DNA of 64,000 nt from Spiroplasma_E ixodetis_B (GCF_040369795.1 NZ_AP028955.1:496001-560000), one strand, 5' to 3'; positions 43,374-53,409 are shown, numbered from the stretch's first letter. Notes: generated from the sequence alone by a model not told the origin. Program-made: numbers and translations.

Positions 43374-43394
43374 TAAAGGAGTAACAGCATAAAA

Positions 43395-43952
43395 ATGAAT
43401 CGTTTACAAGAAAAATATAATAAAACTATTATTCCCCAATTGCAAAAAGAATTAAATTTTACATCAATAATGCAAGTACCCAAAATTGAAAAAGTTGTTA
43501 TTAATATTGGTGTTGGAGATGCAAGTAGTAATCCAAAAGCCATTGATAAATCAGTATCTGAATTATCAAAAATTACTGGTCAAAAACCAATTATCACTAA
43601 AGCAAAAAAATCAATTGCCAGCTTTAAATTAAGAGCGGGAATGCCAATTGGTTGTAAAGTTACATTACGTGGCGAAAAAATGTATGATTTCCTTGATAAA
43701 TTTATCTCAATTTCTTTACCAAGAATTCGTGATTTTCAAGGTTTATCAGTTAAAGCATTTGATCAAAATGGTAATTACACTGTTGGTATTAAAGAACAAA
43801 TTATTTTTCCTGAAATTAATTATGAAGAAGTAGATAAAGTTCGTGGTATGGAAATCTCAATTATTACCACAACATCAAATAATGGAACAGCATTATTGTT
43901 ATTAAAAAAAATAGGATTACCGTTTAAAAAACAAGGAAAGCAGGTGGCATAA
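43395..43952 (+). CDS. rplE: Ribosomal protein uL5
   Basis: The 185-residue 50S protein binds 5S rRNA. PKIEKVVINIGVGDAS, AKKSIASFKLRAGMPIGCKV and FPEINYEEVDKVRGM are diagnostic. The start follows AAAGGAGTAACAGCATAAAA, a rather long spacer. Confidence 0.95.
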   Translation: MNRLQEKYNKTIIPQLQKELNFTSIMQVPKIEKVVINIGVGDASSNPKAIDKSVSELSKITGQKPIITKAKKSIASFKLRAGMPIGCKVTLRGEKMYDFLDKFISISLPRIRDFQGLSVKAFDQNGNYTVGIKEQIIFPEINYEEVDKVRGMEISIITTTSNNGTALLLLKKIGLPFKKQGKQVA

Positions 43953-43953
43953 G

Positions 43954-44139
43954 ATGGCAAAAACTTCATTAAAAGTAAGACAAGCCCGTAAATCAAAGTT
44001 TAGTACGCAAGCATATACACGCTGTCAAAAGTGTGGCCGTCCTCATGCGGTTATTCGTAAATTTATGTTATGCCGTATTTGTTTTCGTGGTTTAGTATAC
44101 CAAGGACAAATTCCTGGTATTAGAAAAGCATCATGATAG
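43954..44139 (+). CDS. rpsZ: Ribosomal protein uS14, zinc-binding type Z
   Basis: The 61-residue protein has two CxxC pairs (RCQKCGRPH and LCRICFRGL) that bind zinc. It ends in KASW, where the Trp is a TGA just before the real TAG stop at 44137. It starts one base after the rplE stop. Type Z is the zinc form typical of low-GC Gram-positives. Confidence 0.95.
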
Positions 44140-44152
44140 GAGGTATATAATT

Positions 44153-44557
44153 ATGATGACAGATCCAATAAGTAATATTTTAACAGTTATTCGTAATGCT
44201 ATTAGCGCTGCGGATAGCAGTAAACATCGAGTAGTTAGTGTACCTTCTTCAAAACAACTAGTTAAGATAGTTGATATCTTGCAAAAAAATGGTTATATTG
44301 AAAAATATCGTGTTACTAAAGAAAATACTAGCAAACCTAAATTAGAACTTTTATTAGTTCATACTGGTAAAAGTCCAATTCTTGGTTTAAAAAGAATATC
44401 TAAACCAGGATTAAGAATGTATGCAAAATGTGAAGACTTACCAAGTGTGTTAAATGGTTATGGAATTGCAATCATTTCTACATCAAAAGGTATTATGACA
44501 AATAAACAAGCAAAAAAACTTGGTCTTGGTGGCGAAGTTCTTGCTTATGTATGATAA
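44153..44557 (+). CDS. rpsH: Ribosomal protein uS8
   Basis: The 134-residue 30S protein begins MMTDPISNILTVIRNA; the second ATG at 44156 may be the real start. SKPGLRMYAKCEDLP and IISTSKGIMTNKQAKK are typical. The final Trp is a TGA before TAA 44555. AGGAGG lies upstream. Confidence 0.95.
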
Positions 44558-44569
44558 GGAGGAAATTAT

Positions 44570-45124
44570 ATGTCACGTATCGGTAACCGTATCCTTACCA
44601 TTCCAGTAAATACTTCAATAACGCTAGATGCAAGTAACTTGTTGACTGTTACAGGAACAATAGGTTCTTTAAAAAAACTATTACCAAATGTTATTAAAAT
44701 TAACGTTGATGAAGAGAAAAAAACAATTACTACAACAAGACCTGATGATAACAAACAAAATAAACAACTTCACGGAACAACTAATTCATTAATTAATGGA
44801 ATGTTAGTTGGTGTATCAACAGGTTTCATGAAAGAATTAGAAATAAATGGTGTTGGATATCGCGCTGCTGTCCAAGCTAATATCTTAAATTTAACATTAG
44901 GATATTCTCATTCTATTAAGTTTGAAATTCCGCAAGGAATTACCATTGTTGCTCCTAAACCAACAGCATTACAAATTAGTGGTATTGATAAACAATTAAT
45001 TGGAGAAGTTGCAGCCAAAATTCGTAAATTCCGTAAACCAGAACCATATAAAGGTAAAGGAATTAAATATAAAAATGAACACATTCGTCGTAAGGAAGGA
45101 AAAGCTGCTGGTAAAGGCAAATAA
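44570..45124 (+). CDS. rplF: Ribosomal protein uL6
   Basis: The 184-residue 50S protein has SRIGNRILTIPVN, NGVGYRAAVQANILNLTLGYS and RKPEPYKGKGIKYKNEHIRR. AAGGAGGAAATTAT precedes the ATG. Length is close to the usual 178. Confidence 0.95.
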   Translation: MSRIGNRILTIPVNTSITLDASNLLTVTGTIGSLKKLLPNVIKINVDEEKKTITTTRPDDNKQNKQLHGTTNSLINGMLVGVSTGFMKELEINGVGYRAAVQANILNLTLGYSHSIKFEIPQGITIVAPKPTALQISGIDKQLIGEVAAKIRKFRKPEPYKGKGIKYKNEHIRRKEGKAAGKGK

Positions 45125-45154
45125 TCTTATACTGGCACTTAAGGAGAATAAAAA

Positions 45155-45505
45155 ATGGTTAATAAACAACAAGCTCGTAAAGTTCGTCATTATCGTATTC
45201 GTAGTAAAATTATGGGTACTAGCGAAAGACCACGCTTAAATATCTTTAAATCTAATAATAGTTTTTATGCTCAAATTATTGACGATACTGCTTCAAATAC
45301 AATTATCGGTGTATCAACATTAACATTTAAAGATTTAGCATCAAAAAGTAATATAGATGCTGCTACTAAACTTGGAGAAACAATTGCTAATTTAGCTATT
45401 AAGAAAAAAATTAAAAAAGTGGTTTTTGATCGTGGTGGATATTTATATCATGGTAAAGTGAAAGCATTCGCAGAAGCAGCGCGTAGTGCTGGATTAGAAT
45501 TCTAA
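45155..45505 (+). CDS. rplR: Ribosomal protein uL18
   Basis: The 116-residue 5S rRNA-binding protein shows RIRSKIMGTSERPRLNIFKS and VVFDRGGYLYHGKVKAFAEA. The 30-bp gap from rplF contains AAGGAGAATAAAAA. Confidence 0.95.
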   Translation: MVNKQQARKVRHYRIRSKIMGTSERPRLNIFKSNNSFYAQIIDDTASNTIIGVSTLTFKDLASKSNIDAATKLGETIANLAIKKKIKKVVFDRGGYLYHGKVKAFAEAARSAGLEF

Positions 45506-45523
45506 AAAAGGAGAATTAAAAGT

Positions 45524-46228
45524 ATGAGTTTAGAAAATAAAAAAACAATTATCGATGATAAAGAAAATACTGAAGTTCAAAAATCAGTAGCAAAACCTTC
45601 TGTTAAAGTAGAAGTAAAAAATCCTACTGGTAATGAAAATAAAATTAGACATACTAATTCATCACAACCAAGAAATAGCCACGATAAAAAAGAAAATAAA
45701 GTTCATGAACCACGTAAAAATTTTGAACGCAAACCAAAAACTCCAAGTGAATTTATTGAAAAAGTGATTTTAATCAGAAAAATTAACAAAGTAACAACCG
45801 GAGGAAGAAGATTGCGTTTCTCTGCTGCTGTTGCTATTGGTAATGGTAAAGGAGTAGTTGGTTTTGGTATATCTAAAGCGAATGAAGTTCCTGATGCAAT
45901 TAAAAAGGCAATTGAAGCTGCTCACAAAAATTTAACAACAATTACGATAACTAAAAACAATAATTCTATTGTTCATGAAGTTAAAGGTAAATATTGTGGA
46001 AGTGAAATTTTATTAAAACCAGCTAAAGAAGGAATCGGAATTAAAGCTGGTGGATCTGCTCGTGATATTTTAGAATTAGCTGGTATTCATAATATTTATT
46101 CAAAAGCATTTAGATCTAGAAATAAAATTAATTTAGCTAGAGCAACAATTGCAGGTCTTGGCAATGTTAAATCAGCAGAATATTTTATAAAAAATAAAAA
46201 TATTACTACTAAGCGTAGTAATGGTTAG
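45524..46228 (+). CDS. rpsE: Ribosomal protein uS5
   Basis: The 234-residue protein has a polar 75-residue N-terminal extension rich in Lys, Glu and Asn before the S5 core (KVTTGGRRLRFSAAVAIGNG, GFGISKANEVPDAI, GIKAGGSARDILELAG). The usual length is about 165. It is followed directly by rplO; the rpmD (L30) gene that often sits between them is absent. Confidence 0.95.
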   Translation: MSLENKKTIIDDKENTEVQKSVAKPSVKVEVKNPTGNENKIRHTNSSQPRNSHDKKENKVHEPRKNFERKPKTPSEFIEKVILIRKINKVTTGGRRLRFSAAVAIGNGKGVVGFGISKANEVPDAIKKAIEAAHKNLTTITITKNNNSIVHEVKGKYCGSEILLKPAKEGIGIKAGGSARDILELAGIHNIYSKAFRSRNKINLARATIAGLGNVKSAEYFIKNKNITTKRSNG

Positions 46229-46237
46229 AGGTGGATT

Positions 46238-46681
46238 ATGGAAACAACATTACATAACTTAAAACCAACACCAGGTTCTCGTAAAGATATTAAACGTTTA
46301 GGTAGAGGAACTTCATCTGGAAAAGGTAAAACGGCTGGTAAAGGGACAAAAGGACAAAATGCCCGTACCGGTGGTGGAACAAGACCCGGATTTGAAGGAG
46401 GACAAACACCACTGTATCGTCGTATTTCAAAACGAGGGTTTACTAACTTTAATACAACCAATTATAGTATTATTAACTTAGAACAAATTGATTTAATTAA
46501 AGAGCATGAAATAACACCTGAAATTTTATTTCAATTAAAATTGATTAGAAGTAAAAAAGATGGTATTAAAGTTCTTGGTAAAGGTAAATTAACAACACCA
46601 AAAACAATTAAAGCTCATAAATTTTCAAAATCAGCAATTACTGCTATTGAACAAGCCGGAGGAAAAGTGCAGGTGATCTAA
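46238..46681 (+). CDS. rplO: Ribosomal protein uL15
   Basis: The 147-residue 50S protein has the Gly-rich N-terminus GRGTSSGKGKTAGKGTKGQ and RPGFEGGQTPLYRRISKRGF. AGAGGTGG lies in the 9-bp gap after rpsE. Its stop touches the secY start. Confidence 0.95.
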   Translation: METTLHNLKPTPGSRKDIKRLGRGTSSGKGKTAGKGTKGQNARTGGGTRPGFEGGQTPLYRRISKRGFTNFNTTNYSIINLEQIDLIKEHEITPEILFQLKLIRSKKDGIKVLGKGKLTTPKTIKAHKFSKSAITAIEQAGGKVQVI

Positions 46682-48040
46682 GTGTTCACAACAACCCGTG
46701 AATTAATAAAAAAGTATAAAGAAGTTATAATTAGAATTTTATTTACCATTTTTATTTTATTTATCTTTCGTGTTGGAGCATTTATTACAGTTCCAGGAGT
46801 AACTTTGAATGAAGATTTAAGTAGCAGTAATAGTAGTGGTATTGAATTCTTTAATTTAATTTCAATGTTAGGTGGTGGTGCTATTAGCAGATTTTCTGTT
46901 TTTGCACTTGGAGTGTCACCTTACATTACTGCATCAATTATTGTGCAGTTATTATCAACTGATGTTGTTCCTACCTTAACAAGATGAGCTAAATCAGGAG
47001 AAAAAGGTAAGAAAAAATTAGAGTTAATGAATCGAGTATTAACTGTCCCGTTTGCTATTATGCAAGGTTTTGCCACAATCTTTGGTTTACAATCTCAACA
47101 TATTATTAGCGTGGATTGAAGTTCGGGATCGGGAGCAGTTGGACCAGAAGTTTTCTATTATGTATTGATTCCAGCTATTTTACTAGCAGGGACCATGTTA
47201 TCATTATGAATGGCTGATCATATTACTAATCGTGGTATTGGTAATGGAATTTCACTAATTATTTTTGGTGGAATTGCTGCTAATTTACCATTTAACTTAG
47301 CTTCAACTTTTAAGTATTGAGTAGGACCAGATACTAATAATGGTGTTATTTTTCAAGGGGCTTTAAAATTTGCTCTTTATTTTGCAGTCTTCCTACTGAT
47401 TATTCTTGTTGTTGTATTTTTTAGTGAATCAGAGCGACACTTACCAATTCAACAAACTGGTAGTGGTTTAACTTTAAAGGGTGATAAAAGTTCTTATTTA
47501 CCTTTAAAAGTTAACTCAGCTGGAGTAATTCCTGTTATTTTTTCTTCGGCACTAATTACTGCTCCAATGACAGTGGCACAAATTGTTGATCAAAATAGTG
47601 GTTTTGCTAATTTTTCTAGAAATTATTTATCTTTACAGTCGTGGCCGGGGATTAGTATTTTTGCTATAATGACGATTATGTTTACTTTTTTATATGCACA
47701 AGTGCAAATTAATCCCGAACAAATGGCTAAGAATTTTCAAAAATCAGGAACTTATATTCCTGGCGTTCAGCCAGGGAAGGAAACAGAAATTTATATTAAA
47801 AGAATGTTAAATCGTTTAAGTACGATTGGTTCCTTTTTCTTAACTGCTGTTGCAGTAACCCCATTTTTAATTTCTAAATTTACTAATCTACCTTCTTCAT
47901 TAGCAGTTGGTGGAACTGGATTAATAATTATGGTTGGAGTAGCACTAGATACAACAAAACAAATTAAGGGACGAATTACTCAACATTCATTCTTAAATTA
48001 TAAGGAAAACAAAGATGTTAAAGAACACTTATGGTCTTAG
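46682..48040 (+). CDS. secY: Preprotein translocase subunit SecY
   Basis: SecY is the central channel of the Sec translocon. The 452-residue product has about ten membrane helices, with FRVGAFITVPGV in helix 1 and GVSPYITASIIVQLL in helix 2. GTG 46682 is the only start that keeps the N-terminus, with AGGTG 6-7 bases upstream in rplO. Several TGA codons encode Trp. Confidence 0.95.
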
Positions 48041-48049
48041 GGGGTAACG

Positions 48050-48715
48050 ATGAATTTAATTATTTTAGGTCCACCAGGATCAGGGAAAGGAACACAGTCA
48101 CAGTTTCTGAAAGAACAATATAATTTAATGCATTTACCTACTGGTGATTTGTTTCGTGATGAAATCACAAAACAATCACCAGTAGGTAAAAAAGTTCAAA
48201 CTTATGTTAATAAGGGTCAATATGTTCCTGATGAGATTACAAACGAGATTATTAGTAATACTTTAAAAGATATTAAACATAATTTTATTCTTGATGGTTA
48301 TCCAAGAACAATTTCACAAGTAGCATCATTAGATAAAGTATTAACAAGTTTGGATGAAACACTTTCAATGGCATTGTATCTAGATATTAATGAAGAAACA
48401 GTTATTAAACGTTTGTCTTCAAGAGTTACTTGTCCTCAATGTAAATCAATTTATAATCTTAATTTCCTACCGCCAAAGATTACTGGAATTTGTGATAATG
48501 ATGGGGTAAAATTAATTAAGCGAATTGATGATAGTGATGAAAAGACAATTATCAATCGTTTAAAAACTTACAAAGTAGCAACGGCACCATTGGTAGATTA
48601 TTATCAAGAACGTGGACTGTTAAGAACAGTGGATGCCAACCAAGATAATAGTGATATTAAAAAACAAATTAAATCATATTTATCATCATTAAAAGGAAAT
48701 AAAAATAATGGTTAG
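48050..48715 (+). CDS. adk: Adenylate kinase
   Basis: Adk interconverts ATP, ADP and AMP. The 221-residue protein has GPPGSGKGTQ (P-loop), LPTGDLFRDEI, DGYPRTISQ and a LID domain with Cys-x2-Cys ... Cys-x2-Asp (CPQC near 129 and CDND), the zinc-binding form. It overlaps map by 8 bases. Confidence 0.95.
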   Translation: MNLIILGPPGSGKGTQSQFLKEQYNLMHLPTGDLFRDEITKQSPVGKKVQTYVNKGQYVPDEITNEIISNTLKDIKHNFILDGYPRTISQVASLDKVLTSLDETLSMALYLDINEETVIKRLSSRVTCPQCKSIYNLNFLPPKITGICDNDGVKLIKRIDDSDEKTIINRLKTYKVATAPLVDYYQERGLLRTVDANQDNSDIKKQIKSYLSSLKGNKNNG

Positions 48716-49490
48716 CATTAAAAGTCAAAGTGAAATTCAAAATATCAAAGCCGCTAGTCAAGTTGTAGCGCTTATTCATAAAGAGTTAGCAAAGATAATA
48801 AAAGTTGGAATAACTGGTAAAATGCTCGATAAAGTGGCAGCGCAAATTATTAAAGAAAATAATGCTATACCTTCTTTTTTAAACTATTATGGTTTTCCTG
48901 CCGCGATTTGTGTTTCAGTTAATGAACAATTAATTCACGGCTTTCCTAATGATAAACCTTTTAAAATGAATGATATTGTGAAAATTGATGCTGGTGCTGC
49001 CGTTAATGGTTATCATGCAGATGCTGCCTTTACAATGTGTGTTGGTGGTAAACCAACACCAGAACAAGCAAAACTTATTAATGTGACTAAAGAGTCATTA
49101 AATAAAGCAATAGCAATTATTGCACCAGGAGTTAGAATTGGTGATATTAGTAACACCATTCAAACGTATGTAGAAAGCGAAGGCTTTTATTTACCAACAT
49201 CATATACTGGGCATGGTATTGGTAAAAAACTCCACGAAGACCCAGCTATTCCTAATGTTGGTAAGCCCAACACCGGAATAAAATTGCAGTCAGGAATGAC
49301 AATTTGTATTGAACCAATGGTTCAAACAACAACTGATAAAATTCTGGTTTTAAGTGATAAGTGAACAGTAGTTGCTGCTGATAAACAACAAACTGCTCAC
49401 TTTGAACACACTATCCTAGTAACTAATGATGGATGTGAAGTACTAACAATACTTAATGAAAATCAAAAAAATAATGAGGAATGTAATTAA
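48708..49490 (+). CDS. map: Methionine aminopeptidase, type I
   Basis: Map removes the N-terminal Met. The 260-residue protein shows the metal ligands in VKIDAGAAVNGYHADAAFT (two Asp), YTGHGIG (His), CIEPMVQ (Glu) and HFEHTILV (Glu). QLIHGFPND holds the substrate His. One TGA encodes Trp at 49362. It overlaps adk, and its TAA overlaps the infA ATG. Confidence 0.95.
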
Positions 49491-49810
49491 TGGCTAAACC
49501 AAAACAAGTAGTTAAACCCAAAGTTCAAAAAGTAAAAAAAACTAATGATAGTACTATTGAATGTGAAGGTATAGTAATAGAAGTCTTACCTAATGCTAGA
49601 TTTAAAGTAAAGTTGAATGAATATGACTTTACTCCTATTGTAAGACCATCGGGTCGTATGCAAACACATAAAATTAAAATTATCAAAGGTGATCATGTAA
49701 AAGTTGAATTATCAACTTATAATTTAACTGAAGGACGAATTACTTTTCGTAACAGAATGGCTACTACACATTTACCGATAAATAAAGATGATGAAAACAA
49801 AGAAAAATAA
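49490..49810 (+). CDS. infA: Translation initiation factor IF-1, extended
   Basis: The S1-like OB domain (CEGIVIEVLPNARFKVKL, GRMQTHKIKIIKGDHVKVELS, GRITFRNRM) is clear. A 22-residue Lys-rich N-terminal extension and an acidic C-terminal tail bring it to 106 residues against the usual 72. ATG 49490 is preceded by AATGAGGAATG; a later start would remove the extension but has no ribosome binding site. Confidence 0.92.
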   Translation: MAKPKQVVKPKVQKVKKTNDSTIECEGIVIEVLPNARFKVKLNEYDFTPIVRPSGRMQTHKIKIIKGDHVKVELSTYNLTEGRITFRNRMATTHLPINKDDENKEK

Positions 49811-49831
49811 TAGTTTAACAGGAGGAAAATG

Positions 49832-49945
49832 ATGAAAGTACAAGCATCAGTTAAAAAAATTTGTGACAAATGTCAACCAATCAAACGTAAAAAACGTAAT
49901 GTAATCATTTGTGAAAATCCTAAACATAAGCAACGTCAAGGTTAG
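49832..49945 (+). CDS. rpmJ: Ribosomal protein bL36
   Basis: The 37-residue protein begins MKVQASVKKICDKCQPIKRK and ends in CENPKHKQRQG, with the C-C-C-H zinc ligands of the C+ type. The start could also be the ATG at 49829. AGGAGGAAAATG lies upstream. Confidence 0.94.
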   Translation: MKVQASVKKICDKCQPIKRKKRNVIICENPKHKQRQG

Positions 49946-49969
49946 AAATATTAAGGAGGAAAAATAAAT

Positions 49970-50368
49970 ATGACATCAAATACTAACAATGCAAGTCGAA
50001 GAATTGCGCAAGTAAATATTCCTGGAAATCAACATACAGTAATTGGTTTAACAAGAATTTATGGAATTGGTCGCAGCAAATCTTCAGAAATATTAAAAGA
50101 ACTAAAAATTGAAGAAACTAAAAAAATTAATGAATTAACAGAAAAAGAATTAAGTTCAATTAGTCAATTAATTGAAAAGAAATATAAAACTGAAGGTGAA
50201 CTAAGACGTGAAGTGTCTTTAAACATTAAGAGATTAATGGAAATTGGATGTTATCGTGGTATTCGTCATCGTAAAGGATTACCAGCCAGAGGACAATCAA
50301 CAAAAACTAATGCAAGAACTTGCAAGGGACCACGTAAAACAGTCGCTAACAAGAAAAAAGCAAGTTAA
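49970..50368 (+). CDS. rpsM: Ribosomal protein uS13
   Basis: The 132-residue 30S head protein has RIAQVNIPGNQHTVIGLTRI and a C-terminal RHRKGLPARGQSTKTNARTC. AAGGAGGAAAAATAAAT precedes the ATG. The N-terminus is a few residues longer than usual. Confidence 0.95.
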   Translation: MTSNTNNASRRIAQVNIPGNQHTVIGLTRIYGIGRSKSSEILKELKIEETKKINELTEKELSSISQLIEKKYKTEGELRREVSLNIKRLMEIGCYRGIRHRKGLPARGQSTKTNARTCKGPRKTVANKKKAS

Positions 50369-50385
50369 TTAGGAGGAAAAAAATA

Positions 50386-50778
50386 ATGAATATAAAAACA
50401 ACAATAAAGAAAAAAATTAAAGTTAATCCTAATTTTATTAAAGCAAAAGCATTTATTAAAGCAAGTTTTAATAATACTATTGTTACTATTACTGAACTTA
50501 ATGGTAATGTTATTGCTTGATCAAGTGCTGGAGCAGTAGGTTTCAAAGGAACTCGTAAATCAACTCCTCACTCAGCACAGTTAGCAGCTGAAGCTGCAGG
50601 TAAAACTGCTATGGAACACGGAGTTAAAATTTTAAGTGTTTTTGTTAATGGAACAGGACCAGGAAGAGAACCATCAATTCGTAGTTTACAAGCAGTAGGT
50701 TTTGAAATCAAAGATTTAAATGATGTGACACCAATCCCTCATAATGGTTGTCGTCCACCAAAAAAACCAAGAAAATAA
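50386..50778 (+). CDS. rpsK: Ribosomal protein uS11
   Basis: The 130-residue platform protein has KASFNNTIVTITELNGNVIA, SSAGAVGFKGTRKSTP and PHNGCRPPKKPRK. One TGA encodes Trp. TTAGGAGGAAAAAAATA precedes ATG 50386. Confidence 0.95.
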
Positions 50779-50796
50779 AGTAGGTGAAAATAAAAC

Positions 50797-51765
50797 ATGG
50801 AACAACAATTTTTAAAACCAAAATTTAGTTTAAACAGTGAAAATAGCGCTATTAATTACAGTGAATTTATTGTGAGTCAATTAGAACGTGGTTATGGAAC
50901 AACTTTAGCTAATGCCTTAAGAAGAACATTATTATCTTCAGTACCAGGTATTTCTGTATATGCAATTAGAATAAGTGGTGTATCTCATGAATTTACTGCA
51001 GTTAAAGGTGTAATTGAAAATGTTTCTGAAATAATTTTAAATGTTAAGGACTTAGTTTTAGCCTTTGATGGTGATATTCAAAAGGACGAAAAAATTGCTA
51101 ATTTAAAAATTAGTATTACTGGTGAACAAGATATTATTGCTGGAGATATTATTTGTCCAACTGATGTTAGAGTAGTTAATCCAGAATTAATTATTGCTCG
51201 AACAACTTCAAGAAATGTTCTTTTTGAAATGGAATTAATGGTAAAGAAATCTCGTGGTTATTCTTCATTTGAGGAAAATAAAAAAGAAATTGCTAATAGT
51301 TCAGGCATTATTGCTATTGATTCAAACTTTTCACCCGTTGAAAAAGTTGATTATAAAATTGAACCTGTAACTAAAACATTAAAAGGTATTGAATATGAAA
51401 AATTAATTCTTGGTGTACAAACTAATGGTTCAGTTAAAGCAGCATCAGCTATTGCAATGGCAGCTAAAATTTTAATGAGTCATATTGAATTTTTTGTTAA
51501 TTTAGATGATAATGTTAAAAACTTTGAAGTTATTTCAATTACTAATGAGCAAGAAAATAATGATTTAAACAAAGCCTTAGAAGAATTGAATTTAACTGTT
51601 CGTTCATACAATTGTTTAAAACGTGATGGTTATAAAACTTTGGGTGATATTGTAAGTAAAAGTTTAGATGAAATTAAACAAATTAAACATTTAGGTTCAA
51701 AATCAATTAAAGAAATTGAAGATTGTGTATCAAAACATAATTTAGAGTTTTCTATTAAAAACTAA
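50797..51765 (+). CDS. rpoA: RNA polymerase alpha subunit
   Basis: The 322-residue subunit has the dimerisation domain (ERGYGTTLANALRRTLLSSVPG) and a C-terminal helix-hairpin-helix domain (LGSKSIKEIEDCVSKHNL) that binds UP elements. AGTAGGTGA precedes ATG 50797. Length is typical. Confidence 0.96.
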   Translation: MEQQFLKPKFSLNSENSAINYSEFIVSQLERGYGTTLANALRRTLLSSVPGISVYAIRISGVSHEFTAVKGVIENVSEIILNVKDLVLAFDGDIQKDEKIANLKISITGEQDIIAGDIICPTDVRVVNPELIIARTTSRNVLFEMELMVKKSRGYSSFEENKKEIANSSGIIAIDSNFSPVEKVDYKIEPVTKTLKGIEYEKLILGVQTNGSVKAASAIAMAAKILMSHIEFFVNLDDNVKNFEVISITNEQENNDLNKALEELNLTVRSYNCLKRDGYKTLGDIVSKSLDEIKQIKHLGSKSIKEIEDCVSKHNLEFSIKN

Positions 51766-51783
51766 GAAGGAGGATAAGAAAAA

Positions 51784-52149
51784 ATGTCATATATTAACGA
51801 TATCGGAAGAAATAGTGCTAAAGTAGATGCTGAAATCCGTAATTTAGCAAGTGAATTAATTGTTCATGGAAAATTAGTTTTGTTAGAAAAAAGAGCAAAA
51901 AGATTACAAACATTTATTGAACCTTTAGTAACATTAGCTAAACGTGGTGATTTGCATTCAAAAAGAATGGCAATTGCTAAATTACGTAAAATTACAACTA
52001 AAGAGCATCCAAAAGATGGTGTTATTCCAACATTATTTGGCAATATTGCCGAAAGATATAAAGACCGTAAAGGTGGATATACAAAGTTAATTAAAGTAGA
52101 TAATAGAACTGGTGATAATGCACCAATGGTATTAATTACTTTTGTTTAA
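51784..52149 (+). CDS. rplQ: Ribosomal protein bL17
   Basis: The 121-residue 50S protein is the last gene of the supercluster. RNLASELIVHGKLVLLEKRAK, EPLVTLAKRGDLHSKRMA and GGYTKLIKVDNRTGDNAPM are typical. GGAGGATAAGAAAA precedes the ATG. Confidence 0.95.
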   Translation: MSYINDIGRNSAKVDAEIRNLASELIVHGKLVLLEKRAKRLQTFIEPLVTLAKRGDLHSKRMAIAKLRKITTKEHPKDGVIPTLFGNIAERYKDRKGGYTKLIKVDNRTGDNAPMVLITFV

Positions 52150-52179
52150 TTAAAAATATTAAAGCAAGAAAATTTTTGG

Positions 52180-52216
52180 AAAGAGTAAAGCATTTTTATG
52201 TTTTCTCTTTTTTATT
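52180..52216 (+). terminator. Intrinsic terminator after rplQ
   Basis: AAAGAG-T-AAA-G-CAT pairs with ATG-TTT-T-CTCTTT around a four-T loop, with single mismatches, and is followed by TTTTATTTT. It closes the S10-spc-alpha transcript. Confidence 0.7.
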
Positions 52217-52295
52217 TTGTCCCACTTTTAGTTATTTTTAATAATTAATTTATAGTTAATATTTAAAAATTTTTTATTTTTGGGACAAAATAAAA
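52208..52295. repeat. 17-bp inverted repeat around a 53-bp AT-rich centre
   Basis: TTTTTTATTTTGTCCCA (52208-52224) and TGGGACAAAATAAAAAA (52278-52294) are exact inverted copies. The T-rich left arm overlaps the tail of the rplQ terminator. The centre has no frame. It could be a second terminator or the ends of a lost small element. Confidence 0.5.
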
Positions 52296-52342
52296 AAAAT
52301 ATTCTAATTTAATAGAAAATAATAAAGGAACGTTTTAATAAA

Positions 52343-53339
52343 ATGAAAAAAGTAATTGTTGATATAATTGAAGCAGTAGTTAATTTAAACAGAGCGGCAG
52401 TTATAGAATTAGTAAAAAAATTTGCAATTGAATTAAAAAATGAAGGGAAAACTAAAGAAGCTGATTATATTACTTCTATTATTGGTAATACATCAACCAT
52501 ATCGATTAATTCAATTAATGATGAATATTTAGTTGTTAAAAGAGAATAGTTATCAAATAAAATTATTTGATAAAATTATGAATCATTACAAAAAATGATT
52601 TATTTTTTAGGAGATCATAATAAAACTTCTAAAATTGGAGCAGTTAAAATCTTAATTACTGGTCTTCCTGGAACAGGAAAAACATCATTTGTAAGTGATA
52701 TTGCAAAATCACTTGATAAAAAATTATTTTCAATTAGTGCTCCAAATTTAACTTCTCATAAATTAGGTGAAACTCCAAAAAACTCCAAAAATTATTAATA
52801 GATATTAGAAAAAATTATATAAATTCTATTTTTATAATTGATGAGTTTGACTCTCTTATTGGTTCTAGAAATAGAGAAATAAATGATGAATATCAAAGAA
52901 TGATTGGAACATTTAATATAATTTTAGACTCATTACCAAAAGGGATAATTTTATTTGCAATTTCTAATCAAGTCAATTCCATAGACTCAGCAACTTTAAG
53001 AAGATTTAATGTCAATATTAAGATGAATAATATTGGTTTAGAAATTTTTGAAAAAGAATTATTTTCTTTAGCTATTTTAAATAACATTAAGTTTGAAAAG
53101 GAAATTTGTCGCAAAATATTAACATATAAAAAAGAAGAAATAGATTATTCTTTAGTTGAAAGAATTATAACTGAGTCAATTATATATGATTATTAGGTAG
53201 AAAAATCAATTGTTAAAATGTTAAATATTGAATCAATTGAATTATTACAAAAATGGGATTATCTTTAAGAGAAATAGAAAAAATAGTGTTAATTAGTAAA
53301 TCAACAATTCAAAGAGGCTTAAAAAATGGCAATAATTAA
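52343..53339 (+). pseudogene. AAA+ ATPase, decayed
   Basis: An N-terminal helical part (52343-52549, AAAGGAACG upstream) is followed by stops at 52547 and 52571. The AAA+ core comes next: Walker A in TGLPGTGKTSF (near 52667), a short duplication and frameshift near 52780, Walker B in FIIDEFDSL, sensor 1 in LFAISNQ and the arginine finger region ATLRRFN. A further TAG (53194) and a frameshift precede a helix-turn-helix-like end (LREIEKIVLISKSTIQRGL). The parts are in order but at least five lesions break them. Confidence 0.7.
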
Positions 53340-53409
53340 ATTTAAATCACCAGAAAAGATAATACCGAATAATTCTGGCTGCGGAATAGATTATTCTAAA
53401 TGAACATTC
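53326..53409 (+). pseudogene. 5' end of an unknown gene, cut by IS256
   Basis: ATG 53326 overlaps the ATPase tail and encodes MAIIKFKSPEKIIPNN then CGIDYSKWTF before the IS256 end at 53410. On the other side of the IS block, 57749 continues in the same frame as DIYDYNLSTGLTP and a stop. In other bacteria, AAA+ genes of this sort are sometimes paired with subtilisin-like proteases; nothing here proves that identity. Confidence 0.35.

Noticed and set aside
43954..44136. S14 stop at the TGA
   Set aside because: TGA is Trp here, and S14 proteins end in KASW; the stop is the following TAG.
52595..52798. Stand-alone small ATPase
   Set aside because: It has Walker A only; Walker B and sensor motifs follow in another frame, so it is part of a broken AAA+ gene.
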